64,000 nt of DNA from Microthyrium microscopicum (GCA_010405405.1 MU004239.1:1104713-1168712); one strand, 5' to 3'; counted from the first letter of the stretch, positions 20,622-33,487 are shown. A program made the numbers and translations. The notes: generated from the sequence alone by a model not told the origin.

Positions 20622-22026
20622 TTATGCCAACTCCAACTCCAGCAGTGAGTCAAGACTTTGGGGATGGCTCCAGATACCAACAAGCTTCAAGCCAGCGCCC
20701 TCGTACAGTGCCCGATGTTCCTGCTCGGTTCGATGGCGAGCCCCAAGACTGGCCATGAGTTCCCAGTCGAGACACGCTGCAAACAGAATGTCAGAATGCG
20801 TGCAAACCATGTTCAATCAAATCACTCACTCTGTGGCCATACTGCGCCTTGATTCGGTACGACGAAATCATTGATCAAGATCTTCGAGTACCTTGGTGTC
20901 ATTGCCACAACGATCGACTTGAGAATTTGCGTGTTCACTTCATCGTTCCAGTCCTGAATGATGGAATGAAAGTAGTATGCGCGCGCGCCTAGTGTTCAAT
21001 GTCAGCGTACGAGCAAGACAATACTACGCAACCTCACCTTTCACCGGTTGCTCTGTCAGGAAGTCATGAGCCATCCTTTCAACTTGCGGGTTGACTTGTG
21101 CAATGTCGACAATCTCTGGCCGATCCTGGAGTACAAGCTTGCCATGTATGTCACTGCCAAAATGTTCTCTCAAACCTTCAATATCGTGACCAGTTCCGCC
21201 ACCCACATCGACCAAGAATGTTTCATCCTCATTAGCACCAGCAAGAAGCCTTTCTTTGACTGGATAGTACTCCTCCTGGAACCATCTTGGTCGTCCTTTA
21301 CTCCATGCGCCCATCATGCTCGCGAACCTTTGGCCCATCAATGGCGCAGAACTTTGGAAATACTCAAACATGTGTTGGCCCTTGCATTGATACTTATGCT
21401 GAAATGGCGAATTCAAACCAGTTGTCGGTAGCTTGTAACCATTCTCCTTGAAGAATGACGGAATGCCGACGTGCACAGGCTGAAAATCGTCTTCGATGAA
21501 CAGTAGCGAGTCTCGATAGGCAGACTCCGTGAAGCTGTTAGAGAAGAGGGTAGGTGCAAAGGTGTCTGGACCGGTTTCGTGAACTGTCCCCATCGCAGCA
21601 AGGTGTCGAAGCATTCGTGCTAGCAATAGATATCAGTCAGAATGTACAGCTATCCTACGAGACTCATTTATTCTGTGTGGAGACTTCACGAGGTCCTGCG
21701 GTACAGCACTCACCAATAAGCAGCGGCTCAGCTTGAGGTTCGCATTTGGATGCGATCAGCTCGCTCTTTTGTCCCGCTTCATCCCCAGAAGCCAGCGCCT
21801 CGAACAGCTTAACGTCAATGCCAGTTCGAATGATGGAGTGATGGCATGGTTCTGCCCAGAGTAGCCTCAGCATACTTTCTGTCGGGTGACTGAGCTCGCT
21901 GATCAATTGAGAACAAACGCCCAATAGTCCTTCCCGTGATCCTGCTTCACCGGATTTGTACAAGTCGCCAAGTTTCGTCAGCTGTTCAATGAGAGCTATA
22001 CTGGCTTGCGATGCTTGTGATGCCAT
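20622..22026 (-). CDS. SAM-dependent O-methyltransferase, secondary-metabolism type
   Basis: Predicted to methylate a small-molecule hydroxyl. Exons are 22026-21714, 21619-21038, 20988-20830 and 20776-20622, joining in frame to 402 residues, the usual size. The N-terminal half is helical and dimerisation-like (KLFEALASGDEAGQKSELIA, a winged-helix pattern, then ARMLRHLAAMGTVHE). The SAM-binding glycine loop is VDVGGGTGHD near residue 235, followed by LVLQDRPEIVD. YYFHSIIQDWNDEV lies where the plant and fungal enzymes carry their catalytic His (HDW/QDW region), and DFVVPNQGAVWPQ and the C-terminus match the family. The substrate cannot be read from sequence. No polyketide or peptide synthase is present nearby. 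A diverged copy of its last codons is found at 14.57-14.62 kb. Confidence 0.9.
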
Positions 22027-23090
22027 TGTGATGGGACGACACGTTCGAGAGAAAAGCTCACGATCAGAGAGAATCAGTTGTTCTGCAAAGATAACGCAAC
22101 TTTAAGCTGGAAAAATAACATCAGCATCTAGGATCTGCACGCAAATAGTTTGAGGGGGTCCAGATGCCCCCACCCAACCTGCCTCATGCATGCCGTCAAA
22201 TTGCTTCTTCCAGAGCGACGACATCGAAGCACAACAATCGGCCCACCTTGGTTCACGCACGATTGACTTTGTCCCAAACAAACATATGAACACCTGGTGT
22301 CTGAATTCAGCTTGCAAGAACGATTCCAAGTATCTAAATTGATGAGGTAAAAAATCGAAATAGTTTCGTAAGAAACTCCATTGCTACCTAAATTTTCCAT
22401 TTTCGAAATCATAGCGCATGCATACCTGTTGGGCTACAACTCCAGATACATTTTGGGAACACTACCGCAGGTTTCACGGTCTTCAAAATTGATTGTTCAT
22501 TACGACTCATGAACAAGGTACTGTCTGGTGAAAATGAAGAAAAGTTGAGCAGCTCAATTTCTACGATACTGAAGCAAGCTCTCTATAATGTAAGCTAAGC
22601 GACAAGATATTGGTAAGCAAGGGTTGAATGATGTCCTCTTGCTCTCACACAAGAGAATCCTTTATTTTGGGCTGTGTGTACCAGTGTGGCAGGTCAGGGG
22701 TACAGGAAGACATTGCATGCCATCCTGTCAAGCCTGTGTCTTGCGTACATCTCAGCACAGCCTCAAGCATCGGTTCGCTGTAAACGTCTATAAAGTTAGG
22801 TATTATAGCTGGGGCCTGCAACTCTCAAGCGGGCTATAGACCCCCTGGAGGCCGTTCATGCAAATTACACTGCCACACATGTTGGAGATCATGCACAACG
22901 ACAGGGTGTAGCAACTGTGCCGCAATTCCTCGACCACAAAAAGGTAAAATAGACGTCGCTGAAGCGGCGTTATTTGAAGGATCCCAAGTCGGCCCCCTTC
23001 GAATAGTCATTATAAAAGAGCTTGAGATCGACTGCTTTGTTCGTTCCTATTGCTCGTTCACCTACGACACTATCGCTTAAGGTTTACATT
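22027..23090. other. Gene-free stretch with divergent promoters
   Basis: Divergent intergenic region between the O-methyltransferase and the gene at 23091. No coding signal was found apart from a TATA box at 23011. Confidence 0.5.
23011..23017 (+). promoter_or_regulatory. TATA box
   Basis: TATAAAA lies 80 bp before the ATG at 23091, a plausible distance for a fungal TATA promoter with a short leader. Confidence 0.45.
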
Positions 23091-24603
23091 ATGGATTCTT
23101 CATTCAAGATGACATCCCCTTCCAACATCCCTGGGGTCAAAGATCTTCGTGCTATTCTTCATTTGAATAATCCAAGCTCAGCTCTAACAAAAGAGTTCAA
23201 CACGCGATTCAATGCATTCAGGAGACAATATGTCACTGCCAAAGGTTTATCAGGTACCGAGTTGTACCATTGGAATTCTCCAGATCACCAACGGGACCTG
23301 TCAGTGATGATCAATCGTTTTCTGGCGACCCCTAATTGCGCCAACCGCTTCTGGGCGGACAACACGCGCGACGGCACAGTTGAAACAAACTCAGATAGGC
23401 CTATCTACACCAGGGATCGATCTGTGTAAGTTCTGATTTCTTCTCTAAGACTTGGTACTGATCAGCAGAAGCATTAAGAAAATATTGATGCAGCTTGCAT
23501 TTAAATTGAACCTATAAGATCATCGCAACTCCCAACGTAGACCAACAAAAAACAATCCGGGAGACGCCATGCGTAGGGTTGGTACTTCTTCGGCAGATCC
23601 AATTGTGTTGGATGATACTGCTGTCATAGACTTGCAAGATAATCGACAAGACTTGGGAAGCGTCCCTAGCCCTCGTGACGCGACTACTAACATTTCAGAG
23701 AAAGAAGCAGTAAGATGCCGATAGCCCCGAATGGAAAATAAATGCTATTCGGCTAATTTTTACCTTCAGCCATCACAGAATTTTAACCCAATATTGTACG
23801 AAAGTAGCTCAGAAAATGATCAGGACATCCCAGTTTTGGCGGGAAGAAGACCCAATTCCACCGCAACAATGCCTATTCCTGCGGCGAAGAAAAGAAAAGA
23901 GCGAGAAACAGATCCGCAACCTCCAGGCAAGAATCGCATCAAGCGTCCTTATAAGAGAGTAACCACGGGCCAGGATTTTGAGAAACGCACCTCTGGTAGA
24001 ATCCGCTCAAAGCCAGTCAAGACTGGATTTCTTAGCTTCGATCAGCTAAATGATGCAGATTTGGATCCCGAGCCACCCCACTCTGAGGATGTCAGGGACA
24101 CCACTGAAGTCCAGTTTGATATTGGCCGCGAAGCTACATTACTACAATCGCCAGAACCAACAGCTTCGACGTTACCTCCAAGGGCGTCATTGAAAATGCT
24201 CTACTTTGTCAAAATACGTGGATCTGTAGCCGGTTATGAAGCTTGGCACTTCGAAAATGACCGGTTAGTAGATAAAACATTGAAGGAGATACTGGAAAAC
24301 CTGCCAGCGGCCCACGTGGCCTCTGAAATATGCAGTCTGGGTTTCAAACTTTCTAAAACTGAGGCGGATCTTACCACAGCAAACGATGAGTCGTTTCAGT
24401 GTGTTGTGGGACGAGACGATGAGGATGAATTCAAGTTTCTCAAGATGAACCCAATGGTTAGCCTGATCCGAGGTTGGCTTGCAAGAGCGAACACAGCTCC
24501 GTTGAAACTAGCAATGGAAATTGTGCCTGTCTATAAAGAAGAAACCAAGCTGAACCAGCGCAAGGGGCCCTCAGGTAGCCAAGAATTTTCTTTCGACTGG
24601 TAG
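23091..24603 (+). CDS. Unknown basic protein, probably nuclear
   Basis: Not recognised. Exons 23091-23425, 23541-23709 and 23770-24603 join in frame to 445 residues. The start at MDSSFKMTSPSNI is chosen because it follows the TATA box; an in-frame Met at 23022 is also possible. Residues 15-110 are structured (VKDLRAILHLNNPSSALTKE.., WNSPDHQRDLSVMINRFLA). The middle is disordered and basic (AAKKRKERE, GKNRIKRPYKR, GRIRSKPVK), which suggests nuclear import and nucleic-acid contact. The C-terminal 130 residues look like a compact domain (MLYFVKIRGSVAGYEAWHFE .. FKFLKMNPMVSLIRGWLAR). Splicing is supported by GTAAGT and GTAAGA donors and TAG/CAG acceptors that keep one frame. Confidence 0.6.
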
Positions 24604-25156
24604 TTATTGAGGCGTTTTACATGACTTCTGTGTGGCTATTTCTAAGAAAACTTGTAGGCATTCGAGTTGTAGAAGAAGTGATGTGATTATGTTGGAAATG
24701 ATGGATAGCTATCCAGGTACCTAGAGTAATGAATATTAGACGATTTCGAAAACACCCATATCTGAACATGTGCTTATACAGACAGCAAATACATCCCAAC
24801 TTCTTTCCAAGGAAAACAATACAGTCACAATCTTCGAAAGGCTCCTTCTATTTATAACGCCACGTTTGCGGCCGGCTAGCGGGCCGAGCCTAGACTAGGC
24901 TGTTCTGGTGGGTAACTAACAGGTACCATTCGTCCAATCACGAGCAAGTACGATCACCGGCCGAACAGAAGATACCGCAGCGACGATTTGAATATTTCAT
25001 GTCCAGACGCGAAGTCTGTTTGTTTGCGTGAGAATATTGGAACTGCAGAGTAAGGCTTGAAATTTCAAATATTAAATTTACATCTTCCGCCGTAGACACG
25101 AACTACCAGCTGTCTGAATCCTTCCTAGCATCCCTTCATCCACCGCTACGACACAC
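24604..25156. other. Gene-free stretch between convergent genes
   Basis: About 550 bp between two convergent genes; it should contain both terminators. A GC-rich palindromic patch (GCGGCCGGCTAGCGGGCCG) lies near 24868. Nothing else was seen. Confidence 0.4.
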
Positions 25157-27050
25157 TTAGTAGTACACTGGGTGGTTTGGATCAGTCAAATCGAAGATAA
25201 CTGAAGAATGTGGACGCGCGCCACCCTGAAGCTGTGTTAGTGTGAGTGCTGAATGCTGTACAGGAAAACTTACACGACTGGTTGTGAAAATGGATTCAAA
25301 GTCGATTGTTCGGTTGAAGCTCACTAATTTTCAGTTAGAAATAATATCACAAGGGGTTGGGAGGATCATTTTTACAGCTTCCATCACTTCTGATATCAAT
25401 CCAATGGCCCTTGTAGTCACCGGGTGTGTTGAGGACAGAGATCTAGAGTTGAGTTAGTATGTATAAAATGGTCAAAATCGGGGTTACTCACATCGCCGGC
25501 TTGAACGAAGTAGCCGGTAACAAGCAAGTTCTTCTTGTCAGGGCTGATCTTGACGTAATGGGGTCCGATAATAGGCTGGATTTCGTTGGGGTCATCAAGA
25601 CGCTTGGGGTTGTTCAAGTCGGAGATATCAATAGCCGCGACGTGGTTACCAAGAGTGATGGTGAAGTAAGCGAATTTTCCGTCATCAGTGATATCAGAGT
25701 AGATTGCGACAGAGTTCTTGGCCTAGGAGAATAATTGTTAGTGTAGTTTCATGGTAATTGGACAGAATGTTTTATCTTACCTTATCACCAAGGTCAATGA
25801 GGAGCTCGGCAACACCTTGTTTGCCAGTGGCATCGCGTCGGAAGGGATAGATGATCCAGACTTGACCAAGACCGACTGCGGTGGCGAGAGCAGCACTTTC
25901 CTTGTTGCCAGGAATGAATTTGACATCTTGAATTCCAGCGCCATCTGGGATGGTTATGGTGGAAAGGATAGTGCGAGTGTCCAATTGCCAGAGACGAAGA
26001 GTGTTGGCCTTCTGGATTCCGGCAGTTGGCTTGAGAATGGTGATTGGGACAACAAAATCAGAGGTCAGCATGATGTTGGCGTTGAAGTCAATGCTAAGAC
26101 CGTGAGGTGAGAACTGTTCCTCAAGAACATTGAGGGTACTGTTGACATCTTCGGGCCACTCGTGAATGATGTTGTTGTTGGCATCGGTCTCAATAAGACG
26201 ACCAGGGCTTGTTCCGACAGCACTACCCATGTATGTAATGAAGAAACCGCCATCTGGCTTAGCGCGGATCTCATCAGTGATAGAGCCAAGGATACCACGG
26301 TTGGACTTGAGGAAGGTAGGACGGTAAGGGTTGGACACGTCAAAGTAATAAGCAGTGTCTTGAGTCTTGAGCAAAGACAGAAGACCTCCGCCAACTAAGG
26401 TCTTTCCATCCTTGGATGGTCCAAGATGATGGGGAGAGTTACCACTGGATGGGACATCAGTGAGGGTGATGATTTGACCAAATGTGTCCTTGTTTCAATT
26501 ATTATTTATCTCTCAAAAAGAAAATACATTGAAACTTACATCATCGAGACTGGTAGTAGCCAAGAAATCCTTGTGGATATTGTCACCAGCACCAGTCCAG
26601 AAATAACCGATCTAATAAGGATTAGCTTCATTACGAATATGGGTATTTTCAGCCGCCTACCTTCTTTGGTTTGATGTTCAGAGATGTGAAAGGTGGGCTG
26701 TCGAGAGGTGGTGTAGGAACTTGAAGGATTGGCAGTGGGGGAGCATTAGATGCCAAAGGCTGAGTAACGCCTGGAATGGATGGAATCAATGGAGGCAATG
26801 AGATATCAATGGGAACTCCAAGGAGACCTCGCTCTTTAAGTGAGCTACCAGTGGGACCAGACAAGAAGTCGCCAGAGTTGGGCAGTGGAAGTCCAGCTGG
26901 CAAGATGTTTAAGTCTGGTAGACTTGGTAGGGGAGGCTCGATAGGAAGAGCGAGTAAGTTTCTCTTCTCGGTGGAAGAAACGACTGGGCTGGCTGCAGCT
27001 GGCAAAGCCATAACTGCTGCGAGCGCAGCGTAGGTAACGAGCGGAAGCAT
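25157..27050 (-). CDS. Secreted selenium-binding-protein-like beta-propeller
   Basis: Seven exons (27050-26661, 26611-26540, 26488-25781, 25722-25492, 25442-25376, 25323-25274, 25231-25157) join in frame to 530 residues. A signal peptide is evident at the start (LVTYAALAAVMALPAAASP), followed by a Pro/Leu-rich linker to about residue 130. The rest resembles the SBP56/SELENBP1 family (methanethiol-oxidase-like seven-bladed propeller): IGYFWTGAGDNIHKDF, SPHHLGPSKDGKTLVGGGLL, FDFTD-like strands, GPHYVKISPDKKNLLVTGYF, DYKGHWIDI and the ending RPHSSVIFDLTDPNHPVYY. Conserved His positions that could bind metal are visible (PHH, PHY, GHW, RPH). Animal and plant members are cytosolic, so secretion is the odd point. 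The family call rests on motif memory, so a different secreted propeller remains possible. The two last short exons are inferred from splice rules. Confidence 0.7.
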
Positions 27051-28589
27051 ATTGAAAAGCCAAGGTATCAAAAGAACGATAAAGGCAAAAGCGAATGAAT
27101 GAGTTGATATGAGCGGTAATGAGTGAGTTTAGGATCAGCACAGCTGCCTATTTATGTATCTCAAGAACCCCTATGCTTTTCCTCAGCATCTTCCTTTACT
27201 CTCTTGATTTCAAGTCGAACCGCCTCGCGATGATGACCAAAAGCCATCTTCTTTCGCCATTCTGTCTTTCTCGTTCCAAAAGATGAAATTCTGACCTTCT
27301 TCAAATTACAACAAGCCAGAGGCTTCCTAGCCAAGACCGACGAACTGACGATGCGGGATAGAGTTGAAGCAAGAAAGAGCCAGAAAGAGCAAAGATCGAC
27401 AGGAACACATCCAACCCGGGTTGAAGTTGGAAGCTGAATTGTCCGTAAACACCAGGGGCAAGCTATACTCTGCGCCACTCTTACTACCACGGACACATAG
27501 TTTGACCAGAAATGGCATCAGGTGCCGTGAAGAAGCCAGATTCAGAAGAAACGATCTGCCGCAGTCGTCCCAAACTGGGATGACCAGGAACCCATCCAGA
27601 GATTCGGTAACAAGTGCTCATCGCCATGTTGCGCCCATCAGGCGAATAAACGTTTCGAAACTCATCATTTGCTATGCGTCAGTAATGATGGCTTGGTGGA
27701 ATTGTATACGGAGCAGTCTTGGTTTGATATGACAAGACATATAGTCTATTCAAACCCTGTTTGTGTCTACTATCTTGATTGATAGAAGGTATAACGAACT
27801 CCAATGCTTGATATTATATCATGCAGTGTCTGGAGAAGAAGCTACGCCTCCGGGTACGGCCCGCACAGATGAGGTTGTCCATCTGCAGGGTCTGATCGAT
27901 CGCCAACGCTAGAAATTCATTAGTTGACAATTGTTTTTCACATTAGATCTCACTTTACACATTTTAAGCATTATAGCCGCTATAAAGATTATGTTGCTTG
28001 GCAATAGAAGACCATTGGAGAACTGGCATGAAGTTGGCCACCAGTCTGTGCTTTCTCAGCCTTCCTGCGGGAAGAACAACGAACATCTGGGGCTGTATCA
28101 CGCCATTTTGATGCTGATGTGGTGGAAATACCAGCAACGAGAGAGCATTTAATGCCAAGTGTGCCCAGACTCAGCACGACATGCAAGCCCAATTGTGCAT
28201 TTTGATATGTTTTCGAATGAAAACTCGCATCTGAACGGCAAGGATCGCCGTAGCCTTGCCTATTTCGAAAAATGCTGTCCTCAGAAAACTCCAACCTTCA
28301 GCCTGAGAGGTCTTAATTCACGATGACCAACAACCTTCCGCGCTGGCTTGCAGCTTGTTTTCTTGGCAACTCATTGCTCACAACTGATACGAAAGGCGTC
28401 AGTAAGGATGGCGGGAAGATCTCAATATTCATGCAATTGGTGCAGGTTGGAGCGTGAACTGCAGACATTGGACAGCCTTAGCTATTGAAAATAAAGCCAG
28501 TGGTCGGACTTTGAAAAGTTTCGATTTTTCATTGCTGCTTGGTTCTTTTGCTTGCGTCTGTTCGATTTTCTCTCATTTCATCATTTGCA
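27051..28589. other. Gene-free divergent intergenic region
   Basis: About 1.5 kb between two divergent genes for secreted proteins. Short open frames occur but none has a recognisable protein pattern or splice partner. It probably holds both promoters. Confidence 0.45.
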
Positions 28590-30079
28590 ATGAAGCTCAC
28601 CACCATCGCAACCACGCTGTTGCTAAGCGTAGTACAAGCCAATGTTGTGAAGAGAGATGCTCAGTTTGCGCAGGGCGAGCCAGTCGATGCTACGGGAAAG
28701 GGTGGTCCAATTTTAGGTACGAGGAACATGGCCTCTGTATTCAATATTCAAGTAACTGATGTCCTGATAGGTGGCACCAACAAGCAGATCGATCTCCAGA
28801 ACCCTGATGGTCTAGGAGCACAATCTACTGACAACGGAATTGTGCCAAACTTGAAATGGAGCTTCTCTGATTCCAAGACTCGTCTTCTCAACGGAGGCTG
28901 GGTCCGTGAACAAGTCATCACAGATCTCCCTTCATCGCATGATATTGCCGCAGCGCAACAACATCTCAAGAAAGGAGCTCTTCGTGAACTTCATTGGCAT
29001 CGTGTGGTAAGTCCTGTACTTGAACTCATTATTCACAGTTACCTGATAGTTTAGGCCGAATGGGGATTTGTTTACAACGGATCCGTTGAGATCTCGTCAG
29101 TTGACGAGAATGGTAAATATGAAGTTGCCACTCTCAACTATGGAGATATTTGGTACTTCCCCAAAGGTGTTGCCCATACCATCCAAGGCCTTGCCGATGA
29201 GAACGAGTACCTTCTTGTCTTTGACGAATCCAACTTTGACGCTGTTGGTACAACTTTCATGGTTGATGATTGGTTAGCACATACACCAAAAGGTAAGCTT
29301 CTTCCTCTGGACTCTTCTTGAGGTTGAGTTGCAATTATCAACGAACGTTAACATTCCGAGCAGATATCATTGCCAAAAACTTTGGCGTTGACCCAAGCAC
29401 CTTCGCCAACCTGCCAACAGCTGACCCATATATCCTACCCGCCAATGTCAGCAAGAGCACTGTCAGCGGTGGAGGAGGAGAATTGACTGGCAAAGAAACA
29501 TATGTGTACAGAACTCTTAAATCGCAGCCTGAGCCGGTGCCAGGCAACGGTGGAACTTTCTACAAGATTGACAGCACGAATTTCCCTATTAGCAAGACTT
29601 TGGCTGCGACTTTTGTCACTCTAAAGCCAGGTGGACTTAGAGAGCTCCACTGGCATCCCAATGTAAGTCATCTCCCCTATATCTCAAAAGAACTCTTGAA
29701 CTAATCGGAAACAGGCTGAGGAGTGGCTATACTTCCACAAAGGTCATGCTCGTGCCACCGTCTTCATTGGAAACTCTAATGCCAGAACTTTCGACTTCCA
29801 GGCCGGTGACACTGCAGCATTCCCAGATAACTCAGGGTATATTCACATTCACATCTCGCACTGCCTTCATTTCTAACCGCTAGTAGTCATTACATTGAGA
29901 ACACCTCTGCAACCGAAGACCTCGTCTGGATTGAGATGTACAAATCAGACCGCGTCGCTGACATCTCTTTGACTCAATGGCTAGCTTTGACACCAGCTGA
30001 TATTGTGGCTCAGACCTTGAAGGTTCCACAAAGCTTCGTGGAGCAATTGAAGAAGCAGAAGCAAGTGCTTATCAAATAG
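28590..30079 (+). CDS. Oxalate decarboxylase, secreted bicupin
   Basis: Converts oxalate to formate and CO2, here outside the cell. Exons 28590-28716, 28771-29006, 29055-29292, 29364-29662, 29715-29836 and 29887-30079 join in frame to 404 residues. A signal peptide (MKLTTIATTLLLSVVQANVV) precedes a KR site. Cupin 1 has RELHWHRVAEW with the metal-binding His, His and Glu, and the fourth ligand in FPKGVAHTIQG. Cupin 2 repeats the set: RELHWHPNAEEW and FPDNSGHYIEN. Both Mn sites therefore look complete. The flexible lid region, where the decarboxylase of bacteria has SENS, reads DESNFDAVGTTF, as in fungal enzymes of this group; oxidase activity cannot be fully excluded. Several splice sites fall inside the metal motifs and restore them exactly, which supports the model. 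Confidence 0.92.
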
Positions 30080-31015
30080 ATGGAGTCATTACTTGTTCTG
30101 TAGTAGATGTTGTGGAATTGTTTGTTATATCAAGTTCAACCAGTTGTGATGGTTGATGTTTGATCATTCTTTTATACGCATTAAAATCTAATTATAATGT
30201 ATTCTCTTTTATACCAAATCCCTCGATGCAGTAGTAGGGATCTCCGAACGTGAGACACTGGTTTCGCCGGATCTATCCTGGATATGGCTCTTCATGCGAG
30301 CTCTTCATCAACATATAACTTCCGTCCATTCATATCTTCATACACTCGATACAAAGTATGTCCAGATGACTTGGCATGGTAGAATTTAAAAGGCCATCGA
30401 GGTCGCCGGATTGTTCTTGCTGTCAGCTCAACAGTGCGTCAAAATGCCCAATTCCAGTTGTTTCTGCATAGATCAAGCGCATTGGTAAAAGGTTTTGGAT
30501 TTTCACGAGGTAAAGACTGTAAATATATGGATATAAATGCAAGCAATTTCGGTTTTTTGTAATCACCACACATCCGTGGGCGCGTAAAGTAAATGTATGT
30601 CTGGCGACGTTGTTCTTCCATGCGCCCCTTATTTGCCCTTGTGTTGCTGCCCAAGCCAATTTTGCACCGGTTGAGCGGCGCCAGTCTAACGCTCTGTAGA
30701 CTTTAGTTTCACACAAGAGGTGACAGTAACTAAAAGGGGCAGCTCGAAGGTTGGCAGCTAATTCTATAAAACATGTTAGCAAAAAAACTTTAAAGAGTCG
30801 AGTGGTAGGGAAGCTGACCTATTCTCCGAATTAACAAGGCTTGTTTAAAGCCTGGGCGCGCCCGGATTCCTGATCGCCGTTGTCGTACTACTAATGGAAC
30901 CAGCAAATGCCGCTTTGCTCTGAGCTAGACCAAGTGCAAGCGGGCGCGAGACGCCGTCGGAAGGAGGTTTTCTATCCGGTGAAGGAGCCTCGCTTTCGGC
31001 GAGGTTGCGAATTTG
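30080..31015. other. Gene-free stretch between convergent genes
   Basis: About 0.9 kb between the oxalate decarboxylase and eRF1 3' ends. No gene, RNA gene or repeat was recognised. Confidence 0.45.
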
Positions 31016-32437
31016 TCAATCTGCGAGATTTATTAGCTACTTGCATTGCCCATAGCACTTCAAGAATCCTACCGTCATCATCATAGAACTCATCATCGTC
31101 GTCGAAATCAGCCAATTGCTCAAAATTGAGATTGTAGCGCAGAATGCCGCCAATACCACCGAAACCTTTGACAAACTGGTTGCCCTCGGAAGATCGATCG
31201 GAGACAAATTCCAGTGTCGCACCGAAATTTTGGTAGTTCTCTGCCAACCACTCCAAGAAGGGCATCTGCTCAACAACTTCCATTTCTTGACCACTTTCTT
31301 TGTCCATGAACTTGGTGCGATCTTGCTCATCCTGCTTGGTAGTGTTGATAATGAAATTGGTTCCAGCGGCGTTTTTCAGAGTCCAGCGAGTCATCTCCAG
31401 ATTCTCAAATACAATAAGCGTCTCGCAGGCACCAGCCTCCATTGCTTTAAGAGTATCATCGATGCCGTAACAAACTTTTCCAGTGTTCTGACTAATCTCA
31501 TCGAAATAAGCATTGATGAGCTTCTTTTCCTGGATAAACTTCACGTTACTGAGAGTCTCGCCGGACAGTTCGATTGCCTGGTTGAAACCGTTCTCGCCAC
31601 CATAGGAAACGTCGACAATTTTGATGACCTTGGATTGCAGACGGTTATCAAACAAATCGGACTGATTGAGATCGTTTTTGAAATCAGCCGATCCGGCAAG
31701 GATAAGACCAGCAACATTGACTTTATCATTGGTGATGAAATTCTGCACAGCTAGCTCTGCGACTTTTCGGACATAGTTGTGACGCTTTTCCTCTCGAAGA
31801 CGGGCGAAACGAAGGGCAGATTGACCACCACGACCGTGCTTCTTGGGCAAATCAACCGAAAACTTGTGAACAACTTCGCGAGTGTTGCCTGAAAGGGTGC
31901 CGAAGAGTGATCCGCTACCATCCATGATGATGAATCCAAACTTCTGATCAGAGTCCAACAACTCGCTCAATGCTTCAGTATGGAACTTGTTGTCGCAGAG
32001 ATATAGGGAAGTATTGATTGGCTTGAAAGGCTCAAAGTCAATGTTGATTTTTCTTTCCTTGCCTTCTGAAGTAATGATTTCACCACAGTAGACAACAAGG
32101 CCATTTGGCGGGACTTTGGAATATAGTTTCAGACGCTGCTGGGTGGAGGTGATGGCGGAGAGGACTGAAAGACGATTGACGCGAGATTTGATGTTGGAAG
32201 CTGTTCCGAACTCTTCAGCCAACATTTTGGCAGCCCGAGAGACCTGATCCTTAGGTGGAATAATGAGGGATATCATGCTTGTGCCATTACCGCGGCTAGG
32301 TAAAATAGTTAGCACTAGGCTCGAACAGTGAATGCTGGGAAAGGAAAAACGTACGCAGCCTCTAGACGCTTAATGAGCTTCTTGACCTTCCAAATCTCAA
32401 TGTTCTTCTCCGCCTCGTTGGGCTGTGGGGCACTCAT
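31016..32437 (-). CDS. SUP45: Eukaryotic peptide chain release factor 1 (eRF1)
   Basis: Recognises all three stop codons and triggers peptide release together with eRF3. Exons 32437-32355, 32295-31073 and the coding end 31020-31016 join to 436 residues. Domain 1 has NIKS at residues 62-65 and YLCDNKF (YxCxxxF) at 126-132. Domain 2 has GGQ at 184-186 within [20 protein letters not shown]. The acidic C-terminus ([13 protein letters not shown]) is usual for the family. The last intron (31021-31072, GTAGGA..CTAATAA..CGCAG) leaves only five coding bases, AT plus TGA, in the final exon. If it is retained, the frame stays open and adds about 33 mostly basic residues, so an unspliced model would look like a C-terminal extension. 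All catalytic motifs are intact. Confidence 0.96.
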
Positions 32438-33487
32438 GATGAATTATGCTTTGGGCGGCCGCGCTGAGGAGCACCCTGTGTGACGTGGAAATTGAAGGGT
32501 TTGGCAGACAGTTCTGACGGTGCGTACAGCTATCGTTGGAAGTAGGGCAGCGGAAGAATTGTTCGCAGCCTATGGGCGGTGGATGTGCCTTTTTAAGGCA
32601 CTGCGAAAGACAGTGGAGAAGCGATGAAGAAGCAAGAAAGTGTGAGATCGGGTGACGTCCAAGTTAGTGATGGCGAGAATTTATTGTTGGCTGATTAAGC
32701 GCATAGTTGAGGCCTAGCGTCACAATTTACCTACGGAGTAATGACGCCCGACCAGCCTGATTTGGTAGATAGAGTAGCTTACACCTAGGGATCAAGCTAC
32801 TATATTCCAGAGCAATAGATTACACACGGCATGCAGGACTTTTAACAGGACTTTTAGAAAGAAGATCCGAAAAGAACCGTAATTATGACATGAAAAGTCA
32901 GGTGTGGCGCGGAAGTATCACCAGCCACGAACGCCACAAGTAATCCTCATCCACCTGGGCAATGTTCGAAATATTCAGAGAGAGTCATGAGAACTCGTCG
33001 ACACTATGAACTTTCCTCAACTCCAGTACGGACCTCTGCTCACCCGTCATTGTGCAAGTAGCATGTAGGATATGCGCATTCCAGTTTCATGAAGAAGGCG
33101 CCCTCAATAGAATTTGAGACTGATAAAGGCATTTTACCAAGGACTTTTCGATAACAGTCAATGATATATGGGTACTACAGACGCGTTTGCTATGCCATTC
33201 TCTCGTCAAGAGTGCATGATCTATTTCACTGCTCCTGAAGATCCTCATTAGGACACCCATTTGACACATATGGGCCATATTAACGATGTCATGGGAGAGG
33301 CGGGAGAGGCGGCTCTTCGCATGGAGAAACCCATTCACCAGTGTTCAGCACCTTCAAGTAGGATTTGAATTTCTAGTTGAAGCTTCTTGAGCTAATCTCG
33401 AGTAGAATGTTGCCCAAAAGCGAGTTCATCTTTGCAAGGCGAGCTAAGGCACCAATCTGGCGTTAACGGAGTCTAATCTAGCAGTAG
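32438..33487. other. Gene-free divergent intergenic region
   Basis: About 1 kb upstream of both eRF1 and the MFS gene. It may hold the missing first exon of the MFS gene: a short frame starting MLPKSEFIFARRAKA at 33406 resembles the N-terminus of such proteins, but no standard donor joins it. Confidence 0.4.

Noticed and set aside
11050-22026. Secondary-metabolite gene cluster
   Set aside because: A regulator, a transporter and an O-methyltransferase are present, but there is no polyketide synthase, peptide synthetase, terpene cyclase or other backbone enzyme.
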